Positions 48,105 to 56,628 of a DNA stretch of 64,000 nt are shown here, one piece after another (the first letter of the stretch is position 1; each line of letters begins with the position of its first letter). The position numbers were made by a program, and so were the translations under genes. Source of the stretch: Halorussus salinus. GTDB lineage: Archaea > Halobacteriota > Halobacteria > Halobacteriales > Haladaptataceae. Under the pieces are notes generated by a model. That model did no database searches, was not told the DNA's origin, and worked only from the letters and a program-made list of their open reading frames with translations. The stretch is taken from positions 443,310 to 507,309 of the forward strand of contig NZ_ML974127.1 of assembly GCF_004765815.2 (NCBI RefSeq). The letters run 5' to 3'.

Positions 48105-49759
48105 CCGATACCGACGATACTGACACCACCGACGACGCCGACACCACCGACGACGCCGACATCGACTCCGTGGAACTCGAAATACTCCGGAATCAGTTGG
48201 AGAGCGTCGCCGAGGAGATGGGCCGCGTCCTGATTCGTGGCGCGTACTCGCCGAACATCAAGGAGCGCCGGGACTGCTCGACCGCGCTGTTCGACGCCGC
48301 GGGCCGGATGGTCGCGCAGGCCGAACACATCCCGGTCCATCTCGGCGCGATGCCCGAGGCGGTCGAAGCCGTGCTGGACCGCGACCCCGAACCCGGCGAC
48401 ACCTTCGTCGTCAACGACCCCTTCGCTGGCGGGACCCACCTGCCCGACGTGACGCTGGTGTCGCCGCTCGCGCCCGACGAATCCGACGGCGAAATCGTCG
48501 GCTACGCGGTCTCGCGCGCCCACCACGCCGACGTGGGCGGGATGAGTCCCGGAAGCATGCCCGCCGGTGCGCGAGAGATTTATCAGGAAGGTCTGCGCCT
48601 CCCGCCGGTCCGCCTCGTCGCGGGCGGCGAGGTCGTCGAGGACGTGCGCGACCTCCTGCTGGCGAACGTCCGGACGCCTGACGAGCGCCGCGCGGACCTG
48701 CGCGCCCAACTGGCGGCTAACGACCGCGCCGAGGAGCGCGTCGGCGAACTGCTGGCCGACCACGGCGACCGCCTGCTGGCGGCGTTCGACGCGGTGAGAG
48801 ACTACTCCCGCGAGCGCGTCGAGACCGAACTCCGAGCCCTGCCGGACGGCCGGTACTCGGCGACCGATTTCTTGGAGGGCGACGGCGTGAGCGACGAGGA
48901 CGTGCCCGTCGAGGTGACGGTCGAAATAGACGGAGCCTCACTATCTGTCGATTTCGCGGGCACTGCCGACCAAGTGGCGGGCAATCTCAACGCGCCGCTG
49001 GCGGTCGCCAAGAGCGCGGTCTACTTCGTCGTCCGGTCGGTCACGGACCCGGAGATTCCGCCGAATCACGGGTGCTACGCGCCGGTGTCGGTCAGCGCGC
49101 CGGAGGGGTGTCTGCTGAACCCGTCCGCGCCCGCCGCGGTGGTCGGCGGCAACGTCGAGACCAGCCAGCGCGTGACCGACGCGGTGTTCCGCGCGCTCGC
49201 CGAGGCGGTGCCCGACCGCGTGCCAGCGGAGGGACAGGGCACGATGAACAACCTCATCGTTGGTAGTCGGTCCGGCAACTTCACGTACTACGAGACCATC
49301 GGCGGCGGGTCCGGCGCGCGCCCGAGCAAGGACGGCATGGACGGCGTGCAGGTCGGGATGACCAACACGCTGAACACGCCGGTCGAGGCGCTGGAAGCGG
49401 AGTATCCGCTCCGAGTCGAACGCTACGCGCTCCGGTCCGACAGCGGCGGCGACGGCCGCCACCGCGGCGGACTGGGACTGGAACGCTCGGTCACGGTCGA
49501 GGAGGCCGCCACCGTCTCGCTCCTGACCGAACGCCGCCGTCACGCGCCCCAAGGTCGGGCGGGCGGCGAGGAGGGCGCGCTCGGGGCGAACCTCCTCGGC
49601 GGCGAGCGCGTCGGCGCGAAGACGACCCGCGAGGTCGAGGCCGGGACGACCGTGACGGTGCTGACGCCGGGCGGTGGCGGCTACGGCGACCCGAGCGAGC
49701 GCGATTCGGACGCGAGAAAGCGCGACCGCGAGGACGAGAAGGTCGGCGACCGCGAGTAG
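48101..49759 (+). CDS. hyuB: Hydantoinase/oxoprolinase subunit B (HyuB)
   Basis: A 552-residue subunit that partners HyuA. After a repetitive acidic N-terminus (TDDADTTDDAD) come the family motifs: RNQLESVAEEMGRVLIRGAY (shown in part: NQLESVAEEMG), HIPVHLGAMPEAV, GDTFVVNDPFAGGTHLPD, SRAHHADVGGMSPGSMP and, towards the end, TPGGGGYGDP. Conserved Asp and His in the NDPF and HHAD motifs are likely metal ligands. The ATG at 48101 overlaps the hyuA stop as ATGA, so the subunits are translated together. Confidence 0.93.
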   Translation: MTDTDDTDTTDDADTTDDADIDSVELEILRNQLESVAEEMGRVLIRGAYSPNIKERRDCSTALFDAAGRMVAQAEHIPVHLGAMPEAVEAVLDRDPEPGDTFVVNDPFAGGTHLPDVTLVSPLAPDESDGEIVGYAVSRAHHADVGGMSPGSMPAGAREIYQEGLRLPPVRLVAGGEVVEDVRDLLLANVRTPDERRADLRAQLAANDRAEERVGELLADHGDRLLAAFDAVRDYSRERVETELRALPDGRYSATDFLEGDGVSDEDVPVEVTVEIDGASLSVDFAGTADQVAGNLNAPLAVAKSAVYFVVRSVTDPEIPPNHGCYAPVSVSAPEGCLLNPSAPAAVVGGNVETSQRVTDAVFRALAEAVPDRVPAEGQGTMNNLIVGSRSGNFTYYETIGGGSGARPSKDGMDGVQVGMTNTLNTPVEALEAEYPLRVERYALRSDSGGDGRHRGGLGLERSVTVEEAATVSLLTERRRHAPQGRAGGEEGALGANLLGGERVGAKTTREVEAGTTVTVLTPGGGGYGDPSERDSDARKRDREDEKVGDRE

Positions 49760-50260
49760 TCGTTGAAGCTATCATTTTCGTTCACCAGCGAACGCTCGGC
49801 CAATCACCCGCCGTTTGGGTGGACTGAAAGGGGCCGCACGCTCGCGTGCAGTGTAGTCGTCTGACCGACCGCTATCCGGAGCGAGCGGTTGCGCGGCGCT
49901 TCGCGCCGGATTTGCGAGCGGTGGAACCGCGAGCAAGGGAGCGGAGGATATGTCGGTCAGCGACCGCGAGCGTGCGGGGGCTTTCTACGACCCCGACTCC
50001 GACTCCGACCTCGACTCCGACAGCACCGACAGCACAGACGACGATTCCGGAGGCTGAGAACGCAACAACGACAGCACAGCCACGGACTCCGACGACCGAG
50101 ACCGCAATTGTGACTTCGAGTCCGACGACCGAGACCGCATTGCGACTTCGAGTCCGACGACCGAGACCGCACCGCCGACGACGACGGAACCGACTCGGAG
50201 ACACCCGAATAGCCACCGGAAGGCAGAACCACTAAGTTATCAATCCTGCAACCTACCCTC
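49760..50260. repeat. Intergenic dispersed repeat, copy 1
   Basis: About 49788-49994 matches, in blocks, the minus strand of 59350-59515: GGGTGGACTGAAAGGGGCCGC, shown here as AAAGGGGCCGC, then GCGTGCAGTGTAGTCGTCTGA, shown as GTGCAGTGTAGTCGTCTGA, a variable stretch with a hairpin (CGGCGC/GCGCCG at 49894-49908), then GCGACCGCGAGCG and GCGGGGGCTTTC. The remainder to 50260 is low-complexity (repeats of GACTCCGAC and GACCGAGACC) without a convincing gene apart from the short frame at 49950. Confidence 0.65.
49950..50057 (+). CDS. 35-residue open frame in the repeat, doubtful
   Basis: ATG 49950 to TGA 50055-50057 encodes MSVSDRERAGAFYDPDSDSD and then Asp/Ser/Thr to the end. The first 12 codons belong to the dispersed repeat, whose other copy reads MSFSDRERAGAF. 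The rest is low-complexity acidic. It could be a translated repeat or chance. Confidence 0.25.
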   Translation: MSVSDRERAGAFYDPDSDSDLDSDSTDSTDDDSGG

Positions 50261-51271
50261 GTGGACCGTGATACCGTACGCCCCGTCGTACTCGCGCTGT
50301 TGGCAGTCGTCGCTATCGGCATCGCCGCCGCGACGCTGAACTCCGCGGTCGTCACCGACGGCTCGGGCGGGTTCGGCGTCGGCCAGCCGAGTTCCGACGC
50401 GGGCGCACCGAACGGCAGTCAGCCCAGTTTCGAGTTGGGCAACCAGTCGTCGAGCGGCGATGTCGGGCCGCCGCTGGACCTCCCGTGCTACCCGGTACTC
50501 GATACGTGGTGGGCCATCGGGCTTCTCCTCGCGGGGTTCGCGGGCGGCGCGTACGTCGCCTACCGGCGACTCGGGGGACTCGGCGTCGTCGCCTACGCCG
50601 GGCCGGTGGGCATCCCGCTCCTGTTCGCGCACGCCATCCTCACCGTCTGTAGCGACCCGGCACCGGAGGCGACGAGTGCGTTCTTCGACCGAGGGAACGT
50701 CTCGCTCGTCCCCGAGGGCGGGAGCGGCGTGCCCGGCGGTTCGACCGGGACGAGCGTCACCGACCCCTCCATCCTCCTGCTGGCCGGACTCGGGGTCGCG
50801 CTCGTGGCCGCCGTCGCGCTCCTGTTCGTCTCCTCAAGCGGCGAGGAGCCCGACGAAGACGACGAGTTCGCCGACCCCGGCGACGAGACCGACGTGCGCG
50901 CGGTCGGTCGGGCCGCGGGCGAGGCGGCCGACCGAATCGAGACGACGACCGACGTGGACAACGAGGTGTTCCGCGCGTGGCGGGAGATGACCGACCACCT
51001 CGACGTGCCCAACCCCCAGTCCAGCACGCCCTCGGAGTTCGCGGCCGCCGCGGCCGAGGCGGGCATGGCCCGCGAGGACGTGGACCGACTCACGACGCTG
51101 TTCGAGGAGGTCCGGTACGGCGGCGAGTCGCCGACCGAACAGCGCGAGGAGCAGGCGCTCGACGCCCTCCGACGTATCGAACGCGAGTACGCCGGACGGG
51201 CGGAGATGTTCCGCGACGACTCCGGCGATTCCGAGGAGAGCGACGCCGAGTCGGGAGGTGACGACGAATGA
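50261..51271 (+). CDS. DUF4129-domain membrane protein
   Basis: A 336-residue protein with an N-terminal hydrophobic helix (residues 8-28), a Ser/Gly-rich stretch outside, further helices at about 83-100, 110-135 and 168-190, and a cytoplasmic C-terminal DUF4129 domain (about 230-315: EVFRAWREMTDHLDVPNP, TPSEFAAAAAEAGM, VRYGGESPTEQ). DUF4129 proteins are encoded with MoxR ATPases, DUF58 and transglutaminase-like genes, as here, and are thought to work in envelope or peptide processing. Start is GTG 50261. It overlaps the next gene as ATGA. Confidence 0.82.
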   Translation: MDRDTVRPVVLALLAVVAIGIAAATLNSAVVTDGSGGFGVGQPSSDAGAPNGSQPSFELGNQSSSGDVGPPLDLPCYPVLDTWWAIGLLLAGFAGGAYVAYRRLGGLGVVAYAGPVGIPLLFAHAILTVCSDPAPEATSAFFDRGNVSLVPEGGSGVPGGSTGTSVTDPSILLLAGLGVALVAAVALLFVSSSGEEPDEDDEFADPGDETDVRAVGRAAGEAADRIETTTDVDNEVFRAWREMTDHLDVPNPQSSTPSEFAAAAAEAGMAREDVDRLTTLFEEVRYGGESPTEQREEQALDALRRIEREYAGRAEMFRDDSGDSEESDAESGGDDE

Positions 51272-52068
51272 GCGAGCAAAACAGCCACCCGATTCTGACG
51301 ACCATCGGCGTCGTCGCGGTCACGGTCGGCCTGCTGATGCTGTTCGTCCCCGGCTTCGCGGCCGCCATCGGCACCGGCTACGCCGCCGTCACCGTCGTCG
51401 GTCTGTTGGCGCTGATGCAGGCGTTGCGCGTCGGTCGCTCGCGGATGGCGACCGAACTGGACGCCGCCGAGACCGACGACGTGGAGACCGTCGAAGCGAT
51501 GCCCACGCCCGGCGACGAGTTCGACCGGGCGGTCGCCGAGTTGCGCTCGGGACCGCGCCGGAACCTCATCCGCGAGCGGGCCGACCTCCGCGAGACGCTC
51601 GAAACCGCGGCGCTGACCGCCGTCGCCGACCGGGAGAACTGCTCGCGCGAGGAGGCCCGCCAGCGCGTCGAGGCCGGGACGTGGACCGACGACCCCCACG
51701 CCGCGGCACTCCTCGGCGGGGACGACGCCCCGTCGCCGCCGCTGTTCGACCGGCTGAAGATAGCCGCCAGCACCGAGTCGCCGTTCCAGTACCGGATTCG
51801 CCGGACCGCCGACGCCGTCGCCCGGAAGGCGGGCGTCGAACCCGGCGACGTGACCACGGCAGACGACGCGGGTGGGGGAAGCGAATCGGACGGGAGCGAC
51901 AACCGATTCGGTGGCGGGACGACGGACGCCGCGTCGGGTGACCGCGATTCGGACGCCTCCGCGAACGAGAGCGCCGGTTCGACCGACGCGACCGCCCGGA
52001 GCGACGCGACTGCCGACCGAGGGAACGCGAGTCCCGACGACGCGGACCGAACGGAGGCCGGAGCGTGA
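51268..52068 (+). CDS. Membrane protein of the DUF4129-DUF58 cluster (DUF7269-like)
   Basis: A 266-residue protein. Two helices at residues 9-28 and 33-50 are followed by a soluble domain with ELRSGPRRNLIRERADLRET, cut here as RSGPRRNLIRERADL, and ENCSREEARQRVEAGTWTDD, then a disordered acidic Ser/Asp tail after 200. It is always found between the DUF4129 and DUF58 genes in such clusters and overlaps both (ATGA and GTGA). Its molecular role is not known. Confidence 0.78.
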   Translation: MSEQNSHPILTTIGVVAVTVGLLMLFVPGFAAAIGTGYAAVTVVGLLALMQALRVGRSRMATELDAAETDDVETVEAMPTPGDEFDRAVAELRSGPRRNLIRERADLRETLETAALTAVADRENCSREEARQRVEAGTWTDDPHAAALLGGDDAPSPPLFDRLKIAASTESPFQYRIRRTADAVARKAGVEPGDVTTADDAGGGSESDGSDNRFGGGTTDAASGDRDSDASANESAGSTDATARSDATADRGNASPDDADRTEAGA

Positions 52069-53342
52069 AGTCGATTCGTCGGACGAACCGCTGGCGGGGT
52101 ATCAGCGGCGTCGCTCTGCTGGCGGGCGCGCTCGGCGTCCTGTTCAGTCGGCCGCTCGTCCTGCTGTCGGGCGTCGTCGGCGTCGCGTTCGCGGCTTACG
52201 CCCGGACCGCGGGCACGCCCGACCCGTCACTTGACGTGACCCGAACCGTGAGCGACGACGAACCCCTGCCCGGCGACGAGGTGCAGGTGCGGCTCACCGT
52301 CGAGAACGTCGGCGACTCGATGCTCGCGGACGTGCGCGTCGTGGACGGGGTGCCCGAGGCCCTGCCGGTCGTTTCGGGGTCCGCTCGGCTCGGGACCGCG
52401 CTCCGACCCGGCAAGTCCGCGACGCTGACCTACGCGGTCGAGGCCGAGCGCGGCGACCACGAGTTCGACCCCGCGACGGCTATCGTTCGGGACTTTAGCG
52501 GTGCCATCGAGGTCGAACAGGAGGTCGGCGACGAGACCGCACTCCGGTGCGTCCCGAAGCTGGGGACGACCGTGGACGTGCCCCTGCGTACTCAGACCAC
52601 CCAGTACACCGGCCGAGTCACGACCGACGCGGGCGGGTCGGGCGTCGAGTTCCACGCGACCCGCGAGTACCGGCCGGGCGACCCCATCTCGCGAGTGGAC
52701 TGGAACCGCCTCGCGCGCACGGGCGAGGTCACCACCATCGACTTCCGCGAGGAGCGCGCCGCGAGCGTGGTCGTCCTCGTGGACACCCGCGAGAAGGCGT
52801 ATCTGGCTCGGGACGCCGAGTCGCGCAACGCGGTCCAGTACGGCGTGGACGCCGCGGGCAAGCTGGTGACGAAGCTACTGGACGCGGGCGACCGCGTGGG
52901 ACTGGCCGCGCTCGGTCCCAAGTCGTGCTGGCTCGCGCCCGGCGCTGGCCACGACCATCAGGCCCGCGCCCGGAGTCTGCTGGCGACCCACCCCGCGTTC
53001 GCGCCGACGCCCGGCGACGGGATGTTCTACCCGACGACGCGGCTCAAGCAGATTCGCAAGCGCCTGCCCGCCTCGACGCAGGTCGTGTTCGTCACGCCGC
53101 TCTGTGACGACTTCGGGCCGGAAGTCGCCCGGCGGCTCGACGCCGAGGGCCACCTCGTGACCGTCGTCAGCCCGGACCCGACCGCGACCGACACTGCGGG
53201 CCAGCGGTTCGCCCGGACCCAGCGCAAGCACCGCGTCTCGGAGCTTCGACAGGCCGGGGTTCACGTCGTGGACTGGGACGTAGACGACCAGCTGGGCGTC
53301 GCGTTGGCTCGGATGGCGAGAGTGACAGGAGGTGTCGCGTGA
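52065..53342 (+). CDS. DUF58 domain-containing protein
   Basis: A 425-residue protein. Two N-terminal helices (about 10-45) are followed by a beta-rich domain and the DUF58 core with HATREYRPGDPISRVDWNRL, shown as REYRPGDPISRVDW, and a von Willebrand-like part (SVVVLVDTREKAYL). DUF58 proteins act with MoxR AAA ATPases (one is encoded at 55364), possibly as chaperone-type complexes on membrane or metal-containing partners. Start GTG 52065 overlaps the upstream stop. Its last codons (RVTGGVA) are part of a duplicated 25-bp segment at 53318-53342. Confidence 0.88.
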   Translation: MKSIRRTNRWRGISGVALLAGALGVLFSRPLVLLSGVVGVAFAAYARTAGTPDPSLDVTRTVSDDEPLPGDEVQVRLTVENVGDSMLADVRVVDGVPEALPVVSGSARLGTALRPGKSATLTYAVEAERGDHEFDPATAIVRDFSGAIEVEQEVGDETALRCVPKLGTTVDVPLRTQTTQYTGRVTTDAGGSGVEFHATREYRPGDPISRVDWNRLARTGEVTTIDFREERAASVVVLVDTREKAYLARDAESRNAVQYGVDAAGKLVTKLLDAGDRVGLAALGPKSCWLAPGAGHDHQARARSLLATHPAFAPTPGDGMFYPTTRLKQIRKRLPASTQVVFVTPLCDDFGPEVARRLDAEGHLVTVVSPDPTATDTAGQRFARTQRKHRVSELRQAGVHVVDWDVDDQLGVALARMARVTGGVA

Positions 53343-53389
53343 TGAGCGACACCGACTGGTGGAAGAGAGTGACAGGAGGTGTCGCGTGA
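53318..53389 (+). repeat. 25-bp direct repeat spanning a stop/start junction, with a 15-codon micro-frame
   Basis: The 25 bp at 53318-53342 (ending in the DUF58 stop) recur exactly at 53365-53389. Between them lies an open frame ATG 53342 to TGA 53387-53389 (MSDTDWWKRVTGGVA), whose start overlaps the DUF58 stop as TGATG and whose stop overlaps GTG 53386 of the next gene. It repeats the end of DUF58 and may keep translation coupled across the gap. Confidence 0.6.
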
Positions 53390-53886
53390 CCCGCGAAATC
53401 GACCGCTCGCCCGCCCGTCTCTCGTCGGCGCTCGCGGTCAGCGCGGCCGCGCTCGCGGCGGGCACCAGCGCGCTCACGACCAGCACGGCGCTCGCGGTCG
53501 GCGTCGCCGGACTCGCCGTCGTCGCGCTCGGCGTCGTCCGCGGCTCTCGGCGGGCCATCACGCTCGGCGCGACGGCACTGCTCGTCGCCGCGTTAGTCGG
53601 CGGCCTGTTCTCGGGAGCGCCGTATCTCCTCTTGCCGGGCATCATCGCCACGGTACTCGCGTGGGATTTCGGCGAGCAGGCCATCAACGTCGGCGAACAG
53701 TTGGGCCGCGAGGCCGACACGACCCAACTGGAGATAACTCACGCCGCGGGGAGTACGGTCGTCGGCGTCGGTGCCGGGGCGCTGGGCTACGGCATCTATC
53801 TGGTCTCGTCGGGCGGCCAGCCGGTGCCCGCGCTCGTGTTCCTGCTGTTGGCCGCGGTAGTGCTGACCTCGGCGCTCCGGAACTGA
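53386..53886 (+). CDS. Membrane protein of the DUF58 cluster (DUF7519-like)
   Basis: A 166-residue protein with five or so hydrophobic helices (about 9-28, 30-45, 53-70, 74-92, 118-140, 148-162) and one amphipathic hydrophilic segment with GEQAINVGEQLGREADTTQ. Start GTG 53386 overlaps the micro-frame stop as GTGA; an in-frame GTG at 53332 within the DUF58 end is the alternative. It closes the four-gene operon. Function unknown. Confidence 0.75.
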   Translation: MTREIDRSPARLSSALAVSAAALAAGTSALTTSTALAVGVAGLAVVALGVVRGSRRAITLGATALLVAALVGGLFSGAPYLLLPGIIATVLAWDFGEQAINVGEQLGREADTTQLEITHAAGSTVVGVGAGALGYGIYLVSSGGQPVPALVFLLLAAVVLTSALRN

Positions 53887-53898
53887 GTGGGTCGCGGA

Positions 53899-54345
53899 CT
53901 ACTCCGCGACTCCTCGGGATGTTCCGACTGCTTCCCGGAGTCCGACGCCCGCGAGGAAGCCGACCGTCCCGACGACCGCACCGTACGTTCCCGCCGCGAA
54001 CAAGAGGAGTCCGAGCGCGAACGCGACCGACGGGTCCCCGACGGCGGTGCTCGTCGACGTGAACGCGAACCCGACCGGCACGAACTGGATGGCTGCGATG
54101 AGGCAACTCACGAGTAGACCGCTGTTGTAGTAGCCGTGTACCGCCGCGCCGACAAACGTACTCGCGCCGACCGATGCGAGATAGAGATTCGGTCGGTACC
54201 AGTCGGGGAGGGTTCCGAATCGGACCACGGCAAAGGGTATCGAATAGAAGACCGCGAGCGCCAGCGCGAGCGCGACTGCTCTCAGTGCGTGTGTCCTTCG
54301 TCTCCCGAGGAGGGAAGCACGTACGGGACGGGTCTTCGCCGACAT
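53899..54345 (-). CDS. Four-helix membrane protein, unknown function
   Basis: A 148-residue protein with helices at about 22-42, 55-72, 78-98 and 108-132, an Arg-rich lead (SLLGRRRTHALRAVA) and no large loops. No family recognised. It converges on the DUF58 operon (12 nt apart). The ATG at 54345 follows ATAGTTTAGG-type AT-rich sequence at about 54372. Confidence 0.62.
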   Translation of the reverse strand: MSAKTRPVRASLLGRRRTHALRAVALALALAVFYSIPFAVVRFGTLPDWYRPNLYLASVGASTFVGAAVHGYYNSGLLVSCLIAAIQFVPVGFAFTSTSTAVGDPSVAFALGLLLFAAGTYGAVVGTVGFLAGVGLREAVGTSRGVAE

Positions 54346-54414
54346 TTTCTCGGGCTATTCGGCCCCGAACCCTATAGTTTAGGACTCTGTAACGTACACC
54401 TGCGGCGTCCCCTG

Positions 54415-54573
54415 CTACCGCTGTAATCGAAGCCGTCGCAACTGGCGCTCGACCTTCCGGGCCTGCTCCTCGGCGTTCGGGTCGAGGTCCGAGAGTTCGG
54501 GTCGTTCGCCGTTCTCCTCGTCGGTCCCGGACTCCGACTTCTCGCCTGCCTCCCCCGCGGCGTCTTCGTCCAT
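54415..54573 (-). CDS. 52-residue acidic protein with a basic helical end
   Basis: From ATG 54573 to TAG 54415-54417. The first half is acidic and disordered (DEDAAGEAGEKSES), the second is a helix with NAEEQARKVERQLRRLRLQR at the end. Codon use is native and a TATA-like TTATATCAA (minus strand, around 54592-54600) lies about 24 nt upstream. Small charged proteins of this kind are common in haloarchaea; no function is known. Confidence 0.55.
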   Translation of the reverse strand: MDEDAAGEAGEKSESGTDEENGERPELSDLDPNAEEQARKVERQLRRLRLQR

Positions 54574-54636
54574 ACCTCGGGTTGGTCGCCGAGTTGATAT
54601 AAAAGCGAGCCAAGCGGAGTGAAAGTGAAATACGAG

Positions 54637-55239
54637 TCAGTTCCCGCCTGCCTCGTCCAAGGCTTGCCGGAGGTCCCGAAACAGGGCCTCGTACTCGCCG
54701 GGCGTCAGCTCGTCCTCGATTTCCGCGAGCTGGTTTCGAACGTCTCGCAACTCCGCCTCGATTCGGGCTCGGGTACCGACCTGCGCTTTCTCGCCGCCAC
54801 GTATCGTCGGGTCGTTCCGACAGGTCACGAGCCGGTAGTACCGCCGGAGGAGTCGGTTGTACGTCTGTCGCCTGACGAGTCTGCCCAGAATCGTCCGGAC
54901 CTTCCGCTCGGTGAGTGGCCGACGAACGCACTCGTCGAATCCGAGTTCGAGTACTTCGATGTCGGCGTCCGCCGAGAGAACCACTCCCGCGGGTGCCTCG
55001 ATACCGCGCTTGCGAAGCTTCGAGACTAGTTCTTCACCGGGCATGTCCGCGCAGTGTCGGGGAATCAGTATCGCGTCCACGTTCGCGTCGGCGAGGGCAA
55101 GCGCGGTCTCGCCGTCGTCGGCGGTCGTTACGTTCGCACTCGACAACCACCCGGTACACGCCTCCGTGACTTCGCCGACTAACAGCGCGCTTGAGTCGCG
55201 GGCGCAAGCGTCTGCCGTCGTCTGCGGTTCGGCACCCAT
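54637..55239 (-). CDS. HalX-domain protein with degenerate receiver domain
   Basis: A 200-residue protein. The N-terminal 120 residues resemble a response-regulator receiver, but the phosphorylated Asp is missing: the usual LLDRRMP is AILIPRHCADMPG here. The C-terminal 70 residues are a HalX domain, a haloarchaeal helical region with RLVRRQTYNRLLRRYYRLVT and a coiled coil (RNQLAEIEDELTPGEYEALF). Gene context gives no kinase. It may respond to something other than phosphorylation or act by protein binding. AT-rich sequence at 55263-55310 serves as promoter. Confidence 0.8.
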   Translation of the reverse strand: MGAEPQTTADACARDSSALLVGEVTEACTGWLSSANVTTADDGETALALADANVDAILIPRHCADMPGEELVSKLRKRGIEAPAGVVLSADADIEVLELGFDECVRRPLTERKVRTILGRLVRRQTYNRLLRRYYRLVTCRNDPTIRGGEKAQVGTRARIEAELRDVRNQLAEIEDELTPGEYEALFRDLRQALDEAGGN

Positions 55240-55363
55240 TTCGATTCAAAGTAGTAATTCACCCCGGCATATATTTTATTCATACTTTTTAATATCCGAA
55301 CCGTTGTTTACACTCTTCAGGAAAGTACCGATATGTGATGGTTTCGCCGCCCCGGTCGCGCTC

Positions 55364-56314
55364 CTACTCCACCGTCGGCACCGGCACGTCGTCCAGCACG
55401 CGGTCCACGACGGAGGACTTCGAGACGTTGTTGACCTGCGCGTCGGGCGTCAGGACCACGCGGTGCGCGAGGACGGGGTGGGCCACGCGCTTCACGTCGT
55501 CGGGAGTGACGAACTCCCGGCCGTTCATCGCGGCGTAGGCGCGGGTCGCCTCGAAGAGGCGTTGAGTCCCGCGCGGGGAGACGCCGACCTGCACGCGACG
55601 GTCCTCGCGGGTCTCGCGCGCGACGTTCGCCATGTACTCCAGCAGGTCGTCGTCCACGCGGACCTCCTCGGGGACCGCGCGGAGTTCGGTGACGAGTTGC
55701 TCGTCCAGCACGGTGCCGACCGACGGACTCTGCTCGCTCCGGCCCGCGCGTCGGCGCAGGAGTTCGTACTCGCCCTCGACCTCGGGGTAGCCGATGGAGG
55801 ACTTGACCGCGAAGCGGTCCACCTGCGCTTCGGGCAGGGGGAAGGTTCCCTCCTGCTCGACGGGGTTCTGCGTGGCGATGACGAAGAACGGCTGGGGGAG
55901 GTCATGTGTATCGCCGTCCACCGTCACTTGGCCCTCCTCCATCGCTTCCAGCAGGGCGGCTTGGGTCTTGGGCGGCGCGCGGTTGATCTCGTCGGCGAGG
56001 ACGACGTTCGCGAAGATGGGACCCTCGTTGAACTCGAACTCGCGGTCCTCCTCGTTGAACACGTGCGTTCCGGTCACGTCCGCGGGGAGGAGGTCCGGCG
56101 TGAACTGGACCCGCGAAAAGGAGAGGCCGAGCGCCGACGCGAAACTTCTGGCGGTCAGGGTCTTGCCGGTGCCGGGCACGTCCTCCAGCAGGGCGTGTCC
56201 GCCAGCCATCGCGCCCAAGAGTACGGTTTCGAGGAACTCGCGGTCGGCGATGACGGCGCTTCCGATGGTGTCGAGGACGGCTTCGCACTGCTCGTTCGCC
56301 TCGGTTACGTCCAT
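55364..56314 (-). CDS. MoxR-family AAA+ ATPase
   Basis: A 316-residue AAA+ ATPase: Walker A LLEDVPGTGKTLTARSFA (core GTGKT) near residue 45, Walker B VVLADEINRAPPKTQ, sensor 1 FFVIATQNPVEQEGTFPLPEAQ with the MoxR helix insertion, Arg finger region and sensor 2 VSPRGTQRLFEATRAYA. MoxR ATPases remodel partner proteins together with DUF58 proteins such as the one at 52065. ATG 56314 gives the normal N-terminus (MDVTEANEQCEAVLD). The in-frame extension upstream reaches towards tRNA-Ser and is not credible. Confidence 0.92.
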   Translation of the reverse strand: MDVTEANEQCEAVLDTIGSAVIADREFLETVLLGAMAGGHALLEDVPGTGKTLTARSFASALGLSFSRVQFTPDLLPADVTGTHVFNEEDREFEFNEGPIFANVVLADEINRAPPKTQAALLEAMEEGQVTVDGDTHDLPQPFFVIATQNPVEQEGTFPLPEAQVDRFAVKSSIGYPEVEGEYELLRRRAGRSEQSPSVGTVLDEQLVTELRAVPEEVRVDDDLLEYMANVARETREDRRVQVGVSPRGTQRLFEATRAYAAMNGREFVTPDDVKRVAHPVLAHRVVLTPDAQVNNVSKSSVVDRVLDDVPVPTVE

Positions 56315-56416
56315 ACGCTCCTCGGTGGCGGCCCGCCCGCTTGAAGGTGACGGTAAGCTGACTGAAGCGTTCGGAATCGAAATCACTAAGTCCGAGAGGG
56401 CAGTAGGGTGGAGTGA

Positions 56417-56502
56417 GCCGAGGTAGCCTAGCCTGGCCAAGGCGGTTGCTTCGAGAGCAACTGTCCTCTACGGACACAGGCGTTCAAATCGCCTCCTCGG
56501 CG
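56417..56502 (+). tRNA. tRNA-Ser (anticodon CGA)
   Basis: An 86-nt class II tRNA. Acceptor stem GCCGAGG/CCTCGGC with discriminator G, anticodon stem GTTGC/GCAAC around loop TTCGAGA (anticodon CGA), a long variable arm (TGTCC-TCTAC-GGACA) and T-arm AGGCG-TTCAAAT-CGCCT. The long variable arm and G discriminator fit serine. No CCA is encoded. It is divergent from the MoxR gene and 126 nt before a broken IS gene. Confidence 0.96.
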
Positions 56503-56628
56503 CTTTTCCAATATTCCACTCTATCAGTTGCTGTTATTGCTATTTTCGAGTGAAAATCTTCGTGGAGAGTCATTCAGCCCCGCACTGTAGTCGAAATAGT
56601 CAAGTAAGACTGGCTTCGAACACTTGCT

